DNA of 64,000 bases, taken from Paracoccus sigandri. Lineage in GTDB: Bacteria > Pseudomonadota > Alphaproteobacteria > Rhodobacterales > Rhodobacteraceae. The notes beneath the pieces are model-generated. The model was not told the DNA's origin. It saw only the letters and a list, made by a program, of their open reading frames with translations, and made no database searches. Within the stretch, counting starts at the first letter, position 1, and every line of letters starts with the position of its first letter. A program made the translations under genes and the position numbers. Below are positions 7,232-17,199 of this stretch, piece by piece. The stretch lies in NCBI RefSeq assembly GCF_003709565.1, contig NZ_QNRC01000007.1, positions 1 through 64,000 on the forward strand, in the 5' to 3' direction.

Positions 7232-8254
7232 ATGGGGTATAAAGTCGTCGTCGCCGGCGCCACCGGGAATGTGGGCCGCGAAATGCTGAACATCCTGGCC
7301 GAGCGCCAGTTCCCCGTGGACGAGATCGCCGTCCTGGCCTCGCGCCGTTCGCAGGGGACCGAGGTCAGCTTCGGCGACAAGACCCTGAAGATTCAGGATA
7401 TCGAGCAGTTCGACTTCTCCGGCTGGGACATCGCGCTGTTCGCCATCGGCTCGGACGCGACGAAGAAATACGCCCCCGTGGCCGCCAGGGCGGGCTGCGT
7501 GGTGATCGACAACAGCTCGCTCTATCGCTACGACCCCGAGATCCCGCTGATCGTCCCCGAGGTGAACCCCGAGGCGATCCACGGCTACAAGAACAAGAAT
7601 ATCATCGCGAATCCCAACTGCTCGACCGCGCAGATGGTGGTGGCGCTGAAGCCGCTGCACGACCGCGCCCGGATCAAGCGCGTGGTGGTCTCGACCTACC
7701 AGTCGGTGTCCGGCGCCGGCAAGGACGGCATGGACGAGCTGTGGGACCAGACCAAGGGCATGTATGTGCCCGGCCAGGAGGTCGCGCCGAACAAGTTCCA
7801 GAAGCAGATCGCCTTCAACGTCATCCCGCAGATCGACGTGTTCATGGAGGACGGCACCACCAAGGAAGAATGGAAGATGGTGGCCGAGACGAAGAAGATC
7901 GTCGACCCTTCCATCAAGGTCACCGCGACCTGCGTGCGCGTCCCGGTCTTCGTCGGCCATTCCGAGGCGGTGAACATCGAGTTCGAGGATTTCCTGGACG
8001 AGGACGAGGCCCGCGACATCCTGCGCGAGGCGCCCGGCATCCTGGTCGTCGACAAGCGCGAGCCGGGCGGCTACACGACGCCGGTCGAATGCGTGGGCGA
8101 TTACGCCACCTTCATCAGCCGCATCCGCCAGGATTCCACGGTGGAAAACGGCCTGAACCTGTGGTGCGTCAGCGACAACCTGCGCAAGGGAGCCGCGCTG
8201 AACGCCGTCCAGATCGCCGAGCTTCTGGGCAACCGCGTCCTGAAGAAAGGCTGA
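7232..8254 (+). CDS. asd: aspartate-semialdehyde dehydrogenase
   Basis: Reduces L-4-aspartyl phosphate to aspartate semialdehyde with NADPH, the branch point to lysine/diaminopimelate, threonine and methionine. The N-terminal VVVAGATGNVGREML is the dinucleotide-binding loop and the catalytic cysteine is C130 in NPNCSTAQ. The 340-aa length is typical of the shorter asd type found in alphaproteobacteria. An AAGGAAT site precedes ATG 7232. The DedA gene follows 7 nt after the stop and may be co-transcribed. Confidence 0.97.
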   Translation: MGYKVVVAGATGNVGREMLNILAERQFPVDEIAVLASRRSQGTEVSFGDKTLKIQDIEQFDFSGWDIALFAIGSDATKKYAPVAARAGCVVIDNSSLYRYDPEIPLIVPEVNPEAIHGYKNKNIIANPNCSTAQMVVALKPLHDRARIKRVVVSTYQSVSGAGKDGMDELWDQTKGMYVPGQEVAPNKFQKQIAFNVIPQIDVFMEDGTTKEEWKMVAETKKIVDPSIKVTATCVRVPVFVGHSEAVNIEFEDFLDEDEARDILREAPGILVVDKREPGGYTTPVECVGDYATFISRIRQDSTVENGLNLWCVSDNLRKGAALNAVQIAELLGNRVLKKG

Positions 8255-8261
8255 CGGGCCC

Positions 8262-8876
8262 GTGTTCGACTGGATCACCGGCATTCTCGAGGGCGGCGGG
8301 GCATGGGCCATCGCCGCCCTCATGCTGCTGGAAAACGTCTTTCCGCCGATACCGTCGGAACTGATCATGCCGCTGGCCGGCTTCAACGCCGCGCGCGGCG
8401 GCACGCCTCTGTGGCTGGCGATCCTGGCCGGGGGGCTCGGGTCGCTGGCCGGGGCCTATTTCTGGTATGCGGTCGGCCGCGCCTTCGGGCGCGAGCGGCT
8501 GCGCTGGCTGATCGCCCGCCACGGCCGCTGGCTGACGCTGAACCTGTCGGAATTCGAACGCGCCGAGGCCTGGTTCAACCGCCACGGCCGCGCCATCGTC
8601 TTCTTCGGCCGCTTCATCCCGACCGTGCGCACGCTGATCTCGATCCCCGCCGGCATCGAGCGGATGCATCGCGGCCAGTTCCTGTTCTACACCGCCATCG
8701 GCAGCTTCATGTGGTCGGGCGGGCTGGCCGTCGCCGGCTATCTGCTGGAGGACCGCTACGAGATGGTCGAGGACTGGATCAACCCGCTGTCCACCGCCGT
8801 CGTCGTCACCGTCGTTGCGATCTATGTCTGGCGCGTCATCCGCTGGAAGCCCGACATCCGGGACACGCGGCTTTGA
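8262..8876 (+). CDS. DedA-family membrane protein (SNARE-associated/VTT domain)
   Basis: An inner-membrane protein of the DedA family, whose members are tied to undecaprenyl-phosphate or phospholipid recycling and membrane homeostasis. Family marks are an ENVFPPIPSELIMPLAGF motif near residue 25, a G-rich helix (LGSLAGAYFWYAVGR) and the FFGRFIPTVRTLISIPAGI motif with the conserved arginines. Four or five hydrophobic helices are apparent over 204 residues. The start is GTG 8262, just after asd; no ATG gives a full N-terminal motif. Specific substrate unknown. Confidence 0.9.
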   Translation: MFDWITGILEGGGAWAIAALMLLENVFPPIPSELIMPLAGFNAARGGTPLWLAILAGGLGSLAGAYFWYAVGRAFGRERLRWLIARHGRWLTLNLSEFERAEAWFNRHGRAIVFFGRFIPTVRTLISIPAGIERMHRGQFLFYTAIGSFMWSGGLAVAGYLLEDRYEMVEDWINPLSTAVVVTVVAIYVWRVIRWKPDIRDTRL

Positions 8877-8954
8877 TCGCCCGCCCCTCTTGTCTTGCGG
8901 GGCGCGCTGACCGAACCTGAGCCGGCATTTCAGTCAGTCCGTTCAGGGGGGCTC

Positions 8955-10589
8955 ATGTCTTTCCGCCATCTTTTCGCGGCCACGCTTTGCGTCGCCGCCA
9001 CACCCGCGCTGGCCGACCGCATCGAGGCCGAGCCCCGCACCGATCACGTCACCGTCTTCCCGCAGGGCGCCAGCATCCGCTGGAACGTGGACCTGGCCGC
9101 CGCCCCTGCCGGCACGCATCAGCTGGTCCTGCCCGGCCTGCCCGCGGGCATCGACCCCTCCAGCCTGCGCATCGAGGCGGAAGGCGCGCGCGTCGGCAGC
9201 GTCTCGTTGCAGACCGGCCGCCCCGAGCCCGGCAGCGCCGATGAGCCCGCATCCGTCACCGAGGCCCGCGCCCGCCTGCGCGAGGCCCAGGCGGCGCTGG
9301 TCGATTTCGACCATGGCATCGCCCTGAAACGCGCCGAATCCGACGGCTGGCGCGAACGCGCGGCGATGATCCGCGACCTGATGCGCGGCGATGCGCGCGT
9401 CGAGGCGGACCAATTGCAGGACAGCGTCGATCAGGCGGGCGGCATGATCGCCGACCATCTGGCCCGCGCCGCCGAGGCGCTGCGCGAGGCCGACCTGCTG
9501 GAAACCGGGCGCGAGGACATCCAGCGCGACATCCGGCGCGCCGAGGAGGCGCTGGCGGCGGTGCTGAACGATTCCGCCCGCGAAACGCTGCTGGTGGTGG
9601 TGGAAAAGACCGACGAGGCGGCCAGCCTGTCGCTGACCGGCTTCACCGATGCCGCCAGCTGGGCGCCCGACTACGACCTGCGGCTGGATCGCGACGCGGG
9701 CCGGATCGAGGTCGAGCGCGGCCTTGTCGTCACCCAATCCAGCGGCATCGACTGGCAGGACGTCACGCTGACGCTGTCGACCGCGCGCCCCTCGGGCCAG
9801 GTCGCCCCGACCGAGGTCCCGGTCTGGATGCCCAGCATTTTCGACCCCGCCAAGCGGTCGGGAGGCGCGGCGCCGGACACGCCCCAACGGCGGATCGCCC
9901 CTCAGATGGCCTACGAATCGATGGCCGATGCCGCCGCCCCGGTCGTCGCGAATGCGCAGCTGGCCAGCATCGGCATGACCGTCGCCTATGACTATCCGGC
10001 CCCGGTCACGATCCGCGACGGCGCCGACGCGATGCGGCTGAAGCTGGACCAGAAGCAGCTGGAGGCCGAGGTCTTCGCGCAAGTCGCGCCGCGCTTCGAC
10101 GATGTCGCCTATGTCGTCGCCGAAACCGGGAACACGCTGGGGGAGCCGATCCTGCCGGGCCAGGCGACATTGTGGCTGGATGGCGCGATGGTCGGCCAGG
10201 CCGCGCTGGCCCTGACCGCGCCGGGCGACGACCTGGAGCTGGGCTTCGGCCCGATCGACGGGATCACCGCCGAATTGCGCATCCCCGACGAAAGCCGGGG
10301 CGAACGCGGGCTGATCCGCCGCTCGAACGCGCAGGAAATGACGGAACTGTTGATCCTGCGCAACCTGACGGACAGCGAATGGCCGCTGCGCGTGGTGGAC
10401 CGCGTCCCCGTCTCGCGCCAGGACGACCTGAAGATCGACTGGAGCGCCGATCCCCGCCCGACCGAGACCGACCCCGACGGGCGGCGCGGCGTGCTCTACT
10501 GGCAGGACCCGCTGCCCGCCGGGGAAACCCGCGAGATCACGCTGACCACCCGGATGCAATGGCCCGAGGGGATGGAACTGTCGCGCTAG
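8955..10589 (+). CDS. DUF4139/DUF4140 (MuiA-like) secreted protein, 544 aa
   Basis: Belongs to the mucoidy-inhibitor A like group: an N-terminal DUF4140 beta domain, a central Arg/Glu/Ala-rich coiled coil (about residues 95-200, including ARARLREAQAALVDF) and a C-terminal DUF4139 beta-rich domain ending LPAGETREITLTTRMQW. The N-terminus MSFRHLFAATLCVAATPALA is a cleavable signal peptide, so it is periplasmic or exported. The biochemical role of the family is not established. ATG 8955 has an AGGGGG site; a longer in-frame start at 8895 lacks one. It ends 3 nt before the convergent carbonic anhydrase gene. Confidence 0.85.
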   Translation: MSFRHLFAATLCVAATPALADRIEAEPRTDHVTVFPQGASIRWNVDLAAAPAGTHQLVLPGLPAGIDPSSLRIEAEGARVGSVSLQTGRPEPGSADEPASVTEARARLREAQAALVDFDHGIALKRAESDGWRERAAMIRDLMRGDARVEADQLQDSVDQAGGMIADHLARAAEALREADLLETGREDIQRDIRRAEEALAAVLNDSARETLLVVVEKTDEAASLSLTGFTDAASWAPDYDLRLDRDAGRIEVERGLVVTQSSGIDWQDVTLTLSTARPSGQVAPTEVPVWMPSIFDPAKRSGGAAPDTPQRRIAPQMAYESMADAAAPVVANAQLASIGMTVAYDYPAPVTIRDGADAMRLKLDQKQLEAEVFAQVAPRFDDVAYVVAETGNTLGEPILPGQATLWLDGAMVGQAALALTAPGDDLELGFGPIDGITAELRIPDESRGERGLIRRSNAQEMTELLILRNLTDSEWPLRVVDRVPVSRQDDLKIDWSADPRPTETDPDGRRGVLYWQDPLPAGETREITLTTRMQWPEGMELSR

Positions 10590-10592
10590 CGT

Positions 10593-11240
10593 TCAGATCT
10601 CGGCCCAGCGGCGGCCGCCATCCTCGGCCTGCATCAACGTGCCGTTCTTGATGTCGTGGACGATGCCGTGCAGCGACAGCTCGCCGCTTTCCACGGCGGT
10701 CTTGACGAAGGGGAAGGTCATCAGGTTCTCGATCGAGACCATGACCGCCTCGCGTTCCAGCGCGCCGACCTGCTGGTCCTCGGGCAGGTCCTTCACCCGC
10801 TCGTAGCCGGGGCGCAGGATGTCCATCCAGCGGCCGACGAAGCTGGATTTCTCCTCCAGCTCGGGGGCGCGGCCCGAACACATCGCATGGCAGCCGGCCA
10901 CGCCGCCGCAGCTGGTATGGCCGACGACGATCAGATGCGCGACATGCAGCGCCGTCACCGCATATTCCACCGCCGCCGAGGTGCCGTGCTGCAAGCCGTC
11001 GGGCGCATAGGGCGGCACCAGGTTGGCGATGTTGCGGTGGATGAAGAACTCGCCCGAATCGGCGCCGAAGATGCTGGTCACATGGACCCGCGAATCGCAG
11101 CAGGAAATCACCATGGCGCGGGGTCGCTGCCCGTCCTCGGCCAGGCGCCGGTACCAGGCGCTGTTTTCCGCGTAGGAGGTTGCCTTCCAGCCGTGATAGC
11201 GACCGACCAGGTATTGCGGCAGGGGACGAACGTTCTGCAT
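10593..11240 (-). CDS. beta-class carbonic anhydrase
   Basis: Interconverts CO2 and bicarbonate using a zinc ion. The beta-class ligands are visible: C47-x-D49-x-R51 in SCCDSRV, then H108-x-x-C111 in GHTSCGG. The RNIANLVPPY segment after the first motif is typical of prokaryotic beta enzymes. No signal peptide, hence cytoplasmic, 215 aa. The ATG at 11240 is the only sensible start. Its promoter must lie in 11241-11381, shared with the divergent Hpt-like gene. Probable use: bicarbonate supply for carboxylases. Confidence 0.95.
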   Translation of the reverse strand: MQNVRPLPQYLVGRYHGWKATSYAENSAWYRRLAEDGQRPRAMVISCCDSRVHVTSIFGADSGEFFIHRNIANLVPPYAPDGLQHGTSAAVEYAVTALHVAHLIVVGHTSCGGVAGCHAMCSGRAPELEEKSSFVGRWMDILRPGYERVKDLPEDQQVGALEREAVMVSIENLMTFPFVKTAVESGELSLHGIVHDIKNGTLMQAEDGGRRWAEI

Positions 11241-11381
11241 GGGTGACCTCGCGTAGCTGCCCGCTTGATATGCGGTGATTGAGGAAAATTCGAGCGGTTT
11301 CTTGCGCTCAACCTAAGGCTTTGTTCACGGGTTCCGCGCAATCTCGCCGGACTGGAAGGCAACAAGGCAGTTGGAGCGGTC

Positions 11382-11759
11382 ATGGCACAGATCACGGCAC
11401 TTGCCGTATCCGAAACGGTGCGCGTGGATGCGCGCCGCGTGGGCGACATCGTCAACGAACTGGGCGAGACCGCGGCCCAGAACGTCATCGGGCTGGCGCT
11501 GGAGCAGCTGGCTTCGGCCCTGACCGCGACCGACCAGGCGATCAAGCACGACGACCTGGCGGCGGCGGTGGGCCATGCCGACCGGCTGGCGCGGCTGGCA
11601 TGGCAGATCGGGCTTCTGTCGCTGGCCGGGGTGGCGATGGATCTGGGCGGCTGCGCGGAACGGCGCGACCTGGCATCCCTGGCCGCGGTCCGGGCACGGC
11701 TGATGCGGGTCGGCAACCGCTCGCTGACCGAGATCTGGGACCGCGCGGGCATTGCCTGA
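11382..11759 (+). CDS. small Hpt-like helical protein, 125 aa
   Basis: No confident family assignment. The protein is helical and lacks signal or membrane segments. Residues 55-95 (HDDLAAAVGHADRLARLAWQIGLLSLAGVAMDLGGC) resemble the four-helix histidine phosphotransfer domain, where a His on helix 2 is followed by a Leu/Gly-rich turn; H65 would be the phosphorylatable residue. The usual H-x-L-K-G core is not present, so a degenerate or structural Hpt-like bundle is as likely. It is flanked by carbonic anhydrase (divergent) and leucyl aminopeptidase (79 bp downstream). No two-component gene is adjacent. Confidence 0.6.
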   Translation: MAQITALAVSETVRVDARRVGDIVNELGETAAQNVIGLALEQLASALTATDQAIKHDDLAAAVGHADRLARLAWQIGLLSLAGVAMDLGGCAERRDLASLAAVRARLMRVGNRSLTEIWDRAGIA

Positions 11760-11838
11760 ACGGCTTGCGGCAGGCGTCTTGCAGGCCGGGCGGCAGGATG
11801 TAGTCTGGCGCGGAACGCCACCCAGGAAGGAGCCCGCC

Positions 11839-13227
11839 ATGACCCCCGAATTCGCCCCGCCTTCCGATCAGGCCCTGCCGATCTGGCCGGTGGCGCAGGG
11901 CGCGCCGGTGCCCGCCGGGGCCGGGGCGGGCGACTGGCCCTCGGCCACCGGCTTCACCGGCAAGGCCGGGGAAATCTGCCTGCTGCCCGACGGCAAGGGC
12001 GGGCTTGCGGGCGCGCTGTTCGGCCTGGGTGATCCGGCCCATGCGGGGCGCGAGCGTTTCGCCTTCGCCCGCGCCGCGGCGCTGCCGCTGGCCGACTGGT
12101 ACCTGGCCGACATTCCCGAAGGTCTGGATGCCGACCAGGCCGCGCTCGGCTGGCTGCTGGGCCAGTATCGCTTCATCCGCTACAAGGGCGCGCCGCGGCC
12201 GGGGGCGCGGCTGGTCTGCCCCCAGGGCGTCGATGCCGCGCGGATCCAGGCCATCGCGCTGGGGGAATTCCTGATCCGCGACCTGATCAACACCCCGGCC
12301 AGCGACATGGGCCCCGACCAGCTGGAGGCCGCCGCCCGCGCCCTGGCCGAGGATCTGGGCGCGCGGATCACCGTGACCGCGGGCGAGGACCTGCTGGCGC
12401 AGAATTTCCCGATGATCCACGCGGTCGGGCGGGCGGCGGAACAGGCGCCCCGGCTGATCGACATCCGGCTGGGCGAGGAAGGCCCGGCGCTGACCATCGT
12501 CGGCAAGGGCGTCTGCTTCGATACCGGCGGGCTGGACATCAAGCCGCCGGCCTCGATGGGGCTGATGAAGAAGGACATGGGCGGGGCGGCGACGGCGCTT
12601 GGCCTGCTGCGGATGCTGGCCGGGACCGGCGCGGCCGGGGGGCGGCGCATCCGGGTGCTGATCCCGGCGGTGGAAAACGCCATCGCGGGCAATGCCTTCC
12701 GGCCCGGCGACGTGCTGACCAGCCGCAAGGGCCTGACGGTCGAGGTCAACAATACCGATGCCGAGGGCCGGCTGGTGCTGGCCGACGCGCTGGCCCTGGC
12801 GGCCGAGGAAGGGCCCGAGCTGATGATCTCGCTGGCGACGCTGACCGGGGCGGCGCGGGTGGCGCTGGGGCCGGACATCCCGCCCTTCTATTGCGACGAC
12901 GACGCCACCGCGGATGCGCTGTCGCGCGCGGCCACGGCCGTCGCCGATCCGCTGTGGCGGATGCCCTTCTGGCAGCCATACGAGCCGATGATCGAACCGG
13001 CCATCGCCGACCTGGACAACGCGCCTTCGGGCGGGATGGCGGGCTCGATCACCGCCGCCCTGTTCCTGCGCCGCTTCGCCGAAGGGGCCGGGCGCTATGT
13101 GCATCTGGACATCTATGGCTGGCAGCCCGCCGCCGCGCCCGGACGGCCCAAGGGCGGCGTGGGCCAGGGCGCCCGCGCGATCCTCCAGGCCCTGCCCGAT
13201 CTGCTGACCCCCGAGCTGCCGGCATGA
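11839..13227 (+). CDS. M17-family leucyl aminopeptidase
   Basis: A cytoplasmic dizinc aminopeptidase that removes N-terminal residues from peptides. The M17 signature NTDAEGRLVLADAL is present, as are the metal-binding KGVCFDTGGLDIKP and KKDMGGAAT segments. The 462-aa length matches the shorter alphaproteobacterial M17 subgroup (PepB-like) rather than classic 500-aa PepA. The start at ATG 11839 has AGGAAGGAG 6 nt upstream; an upstream in-frame extension is rejected. The next gene, an NlpC/P60 hydrolase, starts within its stop (ATGA at 13224), a pairing that suggests joint peptide and murein-peptide turnover. Confidence 0.93.
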   Translation: MTPEFAPPSDQALPIWPVAQGAPVPAGAGAGDWPSATGFTGKAGEICLLPDGKGGLAGALFGLGDPAHAGRERFAFARAAALPLADWYLADIPEGLDADQAALGWLLGQYRFIRYKGAPRPGARLVCPQGVDAARIQAIALGEFLIRDLINTPASDMGPDQLEAAARALAEDLGARITVTAGEDLLAQNFPMIHAVGRAAEQAPRLIDIRLGEEGPALTIVGKGVCFDTGGLDIKPPASMGLMKKDMGGAATALGLLRMLAGTGAAGGRRIRVLIPAVENAIAGNAFRPGDVLTSRKGLTVEVNNTDAEGRLVLADALALAAEEGPELMISLATLTGAARVALGPDIPPFYCDDDATADALSRAATAVADPLWRMPFWQPYEPMIEPAIADLDNAPSGGMAGSITAALFLRRFAEGAGRYVHLDIYGWQPAAAPGRPKGGVGQGARAILQALPDLLTPELPA

Positions 13228-14045
13228 GCCTGGACCGCCGCCTGACCCCGGCCACGGATCGCGTCGCCCATGACAGCCTGCAGGGCGTGCTGCAGCGCCC
13301 GGAATACACCCCCGGCCAGCCGGCGCGGGTCCGGGCGCCGCTGGCCGACCTGCAGACCGCGCCGGACGGGCGCCGCGACCGGCAGGTGAATTTCGGCGCC
13401 GACCTGACGGTGATCGAGACCCGCGGCGGCTGGTCCTTCGTGCGCATGGCGCTGGACGGCTATTGCGGCTGGCTGCCTGATGGCGCGATCACCCGCGAGC
13501 TGCCGCCGATCACCCATCGCGTGACCGCCCCGGCGACGCATCTCTATCCCGCCCCCGACATGAAACAGCAGGAACTGGCGGGCCTCTCGATCGGCGCGCG
13601 CCTGTCGGTCGAGACGGTCGAGGGCCATTTCGCACGCCTGGCGACCGGCGGCTGGGTGCCCGTCCAGCATATCGGCGACCGGCCCGCCGAGGATCCCGTG
13701 CCGGTGGCGGAAAGCCTGCTGGGCACGCCCTATCTGTGGGGCGGCAACAGCCGCTGGGGGATCGACTGTTCGGGCCTGGTGCAGGCGGCGCTGACCGCCT
13801 GCGGGATCGCCTGCCCCGGCGACAGCGACCTGCAGCGGGCGGCCTTCCCCGAAACGTCAAGCATCCGGCGCGGCGACCTGCTGTTCTGGCCCGGCCATGT
13901 GGCGCTGGCCCTGTCGGAAAGCCGGATGATCCACGCCACTGCCTGGGCCATGTCCGTCATCCACGAGGACATTGCCCCCGCCATCGCCCGCATCGACGCG
14001 GCGGGCGACGGCCCCTTCCTGGGCGCGCACCGGCCTAGAGCGTGA
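13224..14045 (+). CDS. NlpC/P60 (C40) peptidase with SH3-like domains
   Basis: A probable murein-peptide hydrolase that cleaves gamma-D-glutamyl to meso-diaminopimelate type bonds. Two SH3-like beta segments occupy about residues 40-150 ([17 protein letters not shown] and [21 protein letters not shown]). The NlpC/P60 domain follows: catalytic Cys in [13 protein letters not shown] and His in GHVALAL, with HAT as the likely third polar position. There is no evident signal peptide, so it may act on recycled muropeptides in the cytoplasm, consistent with its 4-bp overlap with an aminopeptidase gene. Its 3' end overlaps the convergent phosphodiesterase gene by 11 bp. Confidence 0.88.
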   Translation: MSLDRRLTPATDRVAHDSLQGVLQRPEYTPGQPARVRAPLADLQTAPDGRRDRQVNFGADLTVIETRGGWSFVRMALDGYCGWLPDGAITRELPPITHRVTAPATHLYPAPDMKQQELAGLSIGARLSVETVEGHFARLATGGWVPVQHIGDRPAEDPVPVAESLLGTPYLWGGNSRWGIDCSGLVQAALTACGIACPGDSDLQRAAFPETSSIRRGDLLFWPGHVALALSESRMIHATAWAMSVIHEDIAPAIARIDAAGDGPFLGAHRPRA

Positions 14046-16008
14046 TGCGGAACCGCGCGAAGCCGTCCGCGCCCTCGCCCGCCGGCTCGATCGCCAGCCC
14101 GGACAGGTCGTCCAGCCAGCGGGCCGCCGCCGGGCCGGTATCGAACAGCACCGTCGCGCCCTGCAGCGGCGCGAAGGACCAGTTGCCGTCCGCCTTGGGG
14201 TCGATGGTCCCCTGTTCGACGATATAGCGCACGATGATGTCGCGATTGGTGTCCGGCCCCTCGAACACAACGGTCGAGCCGTCATTGCCCGGAAAGCTGC
14301 CGCCGCCCTCGGCGCGGTAATTGTTGGTGGCGACGATGAATTCGGCATCCGGGTCGATGGGCCGGCCGTCGAAGGCCAGGTCCACGATGCGGCTCGCCTC
14401 GGGCGCCACCACCGCCCCGTCGCGGTCGTATTTCGAGGGCTGCGACAGGTCGATCCGATAGCTGACCCCGTCGATCACGTCGAAATTGTAGCTGGGAAAG
14501 GCCGGGTCCAGCAGCATCTGGTCGGGCTCTCCCGGCGTGATCCGGTTGAAGGCGCCGGCGCTGCGCTCCAGCCAGTCCCTGACCTCCGCGCCTGTCACCT
14601 TCACCGCGCGGATCGTGTTCGGATAAAGATACAGATCCGCCACGTTCCTGATCGCGATGTCGCCCGCCGGCACGTCGGTATAGTAATCCGGCCCGCCCCG
14701 CCCGCCGGCCTTGAAGGGCGCGGCCGCCGACAGGATCGGCAGCCCCTCATGCGGGGTGCCGGTCATCATCTGCCGCACATACCATTCCTGCGCCTGCGAG
14801 ACGATCTGCACGGAAGGATCGTCCGCCACCAGCGCGAAATAGCTGTAGAGCGGCGCCGCCGTCCGGCCCACGGCGCGGCGAACGTAGTCCAGCGTCGCCT
14901 GGTGCTCGGCCGCGACGCTCTGCTCGACGGCCTCGACGCCCTCGACCAGCGCCACGATATTGCCATCCGCGTCGCGTTCATGGATCGGACGCGCCTCGGA
15001 GGTATGGCCAAGGATCGCCCAGCCGTCGCCCCGCCGCTCCAGCAGCAGGTCGACCAGCCCCATATGCGATCCCCAGAACCCCGCCATCACGCCGGGGTTG
15101 CCGCCGATCGTGCCCGCCGCGACATCGACGCCCTCGGCGCCCTCGTAATCGGGGCCGGGAAAGACTAGATGCGCATGGCCGGCCAGGATCACATCGATGC
15201 CCTCGACCCCGGCCAGCGGGATGGCGGCGTTCTCCATGCCCTCCTCGTGGCTGGCCGCGCCGATGCCGGAATGGCACAGGGCGATGACCAGGTCGGCCCC
15301 CTCGGCCCGCAGCTTCGGCAGCCAGGCCCGCGCCGAGGCCAGGATGTCGCGGGCGATCACCTTGCCCTCGAGATGCTGGCGGTCCCATTGCATGATCTGC
15401 GGCGGCACGAAGCCGATCACGCCGATGCGGATCGGATGCGCCTGGCCCGCGCCGTCGGTCAGCTCGCGCTCCAGGATCACATAGGGCGGCAGCAGCGTCT
15501 CGTCCTGCGCGGGATCCTGGCCCTCGGTCACCGCGACATTGGCACAGACCAGCGGGAAGCCCGCCCCGGCCAGCGCGGCCTGCAGGAAATCCAGGCCATA
15601 GTTGAATTCGTGATTGCCAAGCGTGCCGGCCTCGATCCCGACGGCATTCATCGCCGTTATCACCGGATGGGCCTGGCCCTCCTCCATGCCGCGCTCATAG
15701 GCGATGAAATCGCCCATCGGGTTGCCCTGCAGGAAATCGCCATTGTCCAGCAGGATGGAATTCGCGGCCTCGGCCCGCACCGCCTCGACCAGCGCGGCGG
15801 TGCGCGACAGCCCGACCGTATCCACCGCCTTGTCGGCGTAATAGTCATAGGGCCAGACATGCACATGCAGGTCGGTCGTCTCCATGATCCGCAGATGCGC
15901 CTGCCCCGCCGAGACGCGGGCCGAGAACGGATGCAGCACCGCAAGCGTCAGCCCCGCCGCGCCCGAGGACAGGAACCCGCGCCGGGTCATCGGAAGGATC
16001 GGGACCAT
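14035..16008 (-). CDS. cpdB: 2',3'-cyclic-nucleotide 2'-phosphodiesterase/3'-nucleotidase
   Basis: A periplasmic bifunctional enzyme that hydrolyses 2',3'-cyclic nucleotides and 3'-nucleotides to scavenge nucleosides and phosphate. The N-terminus [19 protein letters not shown] is a twin-arginine type signal, though with only one further basic residue. The metallophosphoesterase domain shows [44 protein letters not shown] and GHAHLVFPG motifs that bind the two metals. The C-terminal 5'-nucleotidase domain ends near FRITL. Start chosen at ATG 16008, which has an AAAGG site 8 nt upstream, over the GTG at 16017. About 657 aa, normal length. Confidence 0.93.
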   Translation of the reverse strand: MVPILPMTRRGFLSSGAAGLTLAVLHPFSARVSAGQAHLRIMETTDLHVHVWPYDYYADKAVDTVGLSRTAALVEAVRAEAANSILLDNGDFLQGNPMGDFIAYERGMEEGQAHPVITAMNAVGIEAGTLGNHEFNYGLDFLQAALAGAGFPLVCANVAVTEGQDPAQDETLLPPYVILERELTDGAGQAHPIRIGVIGFVPPQIMQWDRQHLEGKVIARDILASARAWLPKLRAEGADLVIALCHSGIGAASHEEGMENAAIPLAGVEGIDVILAGHAHLVFPGPDYEGAEGVDVAAGTIGGNPGVMAGFWGSHMGLVDLLLERRGDGWAILGHTSEARPIHERDADGNIVALVEGVEAVEQSVAAEHQATLDYVRRAVGRTAAPLYSYFALVADDPSVQIVSQAQEWYVRQMMTGTPHEGLPILSAAAPFKAGGRGGPDYYTDVPAGDIAIRNVADLYLYPNTIRAVKVTGAEVRDWLERSAGAFNRITPGEPDQMLLDPAFPSYNFDVIDGVSYRIDLSQPSKYDRDGAVVAPEASRIVDLAFDGRPIDPDAEFIVATNNYRAEGGGSFPGNDGSTVVFEGPDTNRDIIVRYIVEQGTIDPKADGNWSFAPLQGATVLFDTGPAAARWLDDLSGLAIEPAGEGADGFARFRITL

Positions 16009-16229
16009 GGCGAACACCTTTCTTCTGTCGTGAGAACCGCTTCGGCCCGGATCATGCGCCCGCCCGCCGCGAATGGCGATACCGAATCCGCCCCCGCCGC
16101 GCGCCCTTCGACCGGTGTCCGCAATGCCCGCTTCGCAGGCAAAGCCGCCGCCCCGGCCAAGGCAGAGATTGCAGCGCCCCGCCGCCCTGCCTAGGATGCC
16201 CGCAGAATGGAACGCGGAAAGCCCCTCGG

Positions 16230-16955
16230 ATGACCTATTGCGTCGGTCTGAAACTGAATGCCGGCCTGGTGCTCTTGTCCGATACCCGGACCAATGCCGG
16301 GCTGGACAACATCGCCTGCTATCGCAAGATGTATTTCTTCGAGGAACCGGGCGAGCGCGTCGTGGTCGTCATGACCGCCGGCTCGCTGTCGGTGACGCAG
16401 ACGACGCTGGCCCGGCTGGACGAGGCCATCACGGACGAGATGGCCGACGAGACGACCTCGATCATGCTGGCGCCCACCATGCTGCAGGTCGCCACGATCA
16501 TCGGCGACACGCTGTCGCGCACCCGGCGCGAGATCATCGAACAATGCCGCGACCTCACGCAGCAGGCCTCGGCCAGCATGATCGTCGCCGGCCAGCGCAA
16601 GGGCGGCGACATGCGCATGTTCCTGATCTATCCCGAGGGCAATTTCATCGAGGCGACCGAGGACACGCCCTTCCTGCAGATCGGCGAGCACAAATACGGC
16701 AAGCCGATCCTCGACCGGGTGGTGACGCCCGCGACCAGCCTTGCCGATGCGCAGAAGGCGGTGCTGCTGTCGATGGATTCGACGCTGCGCTCGAACCTGT
16801 CGGTCGGCATGCCGCTGGACCTGGCGATCATCGAAAAGGATGCCTGCGCGATCACCGCGCGCCGCCGCATCCTGGACGGCGATGCCGATTTCATGCGGAT
16901 GAGCGCCGCCTGGTCCGCCGCCCTGCGCGAAAGCTTCGTGAAGGTCACCATCTGA
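16230..16955 (+). CDS. Anbu proteasome-like peptidase (T1 family)
   Basis: An ancestral beta-subunit (Anbu/BPH) protein of the Ntn-hydrolase fold related to HslV and proteasome subunits. After Met removal the N-terminal nucleophile would be Thr ([10 protein letters not shown]), with D18 in SDTRTNAG and K33 in YRKM as the other active-site residues expected from the family. Length 241 aa is typical. Anbu genes usually sit with genes for a transglutaminase-like protein, an alpha-E domain protein and a circularly permuted ATP-grasp protein; here the neighbours are cpdB and maeB, so the gene stands alone. A GGAAAG site precedes ATG 16230. The role of Anbu is unsettled. Confidence 0.92.
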   Translation: MTYCVGLKLNAGLVLLSDTRTNAGLDNIACYRKMYFFEEPGERVVVVMTAGSLSVTQTTLARLDEAITDEMADETTSIMLAPTMLQVATIIGDTLSRTRREIIEQCRDLTQQASASMIVAGQRKGGDMRMFLIYPEGNFIEATEDTPFLQIGEHKYGKPILDRVVTPATSLADAQKAVLLSMDSTLRSNLSVGMPLDLAIIEKDACAITARRRILDGDADFMRMSAAWSAALRESFVKVTI

Positions 16956-16973
16956 ACCCCGCCCGCCCCGCCG

Positions 16974-17045
16974 CTTCTTCGTTGCGCAAATACCCCCAGG
17001 GGGGAGTCGCCGGAACGGCGACGGGGGCGGGACGCCCCCGCCCGT
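16974..17045. repeat. half copy of a recurring intergenic palindromic element, plus GC hairpins
   Basis: CTTCTTCGTTGCGCAAATAC (16974-16993) followed by CCCCAGGGGGG matches the right arm of the palindromic elements at 19516-19567 and 27702-27756. Here no left arm is present. It is followed by two GC-rich hairpins (GTCGCC/GGCGAC, then GGGGGCG/CGCCCCC). It lies between the Anbu and maeB genes and could help end Anbu transcription. Confidence 0.6.
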
Positions 17046-17199
17046 CCCTCAAATCGCGCCCGAACGCTTTGCCGAAGGCGATTTCCCCCAGCCGCGCAAT
17101 ACTGTTTTACGCAGAACTTCTCTCCCGCAGCTTTCTTTCGCGTTGAGCCGCCGCTGCCGCCGCGTTAATCAGCGCCAGTGCCAATGCCCGGAGGAGCCC

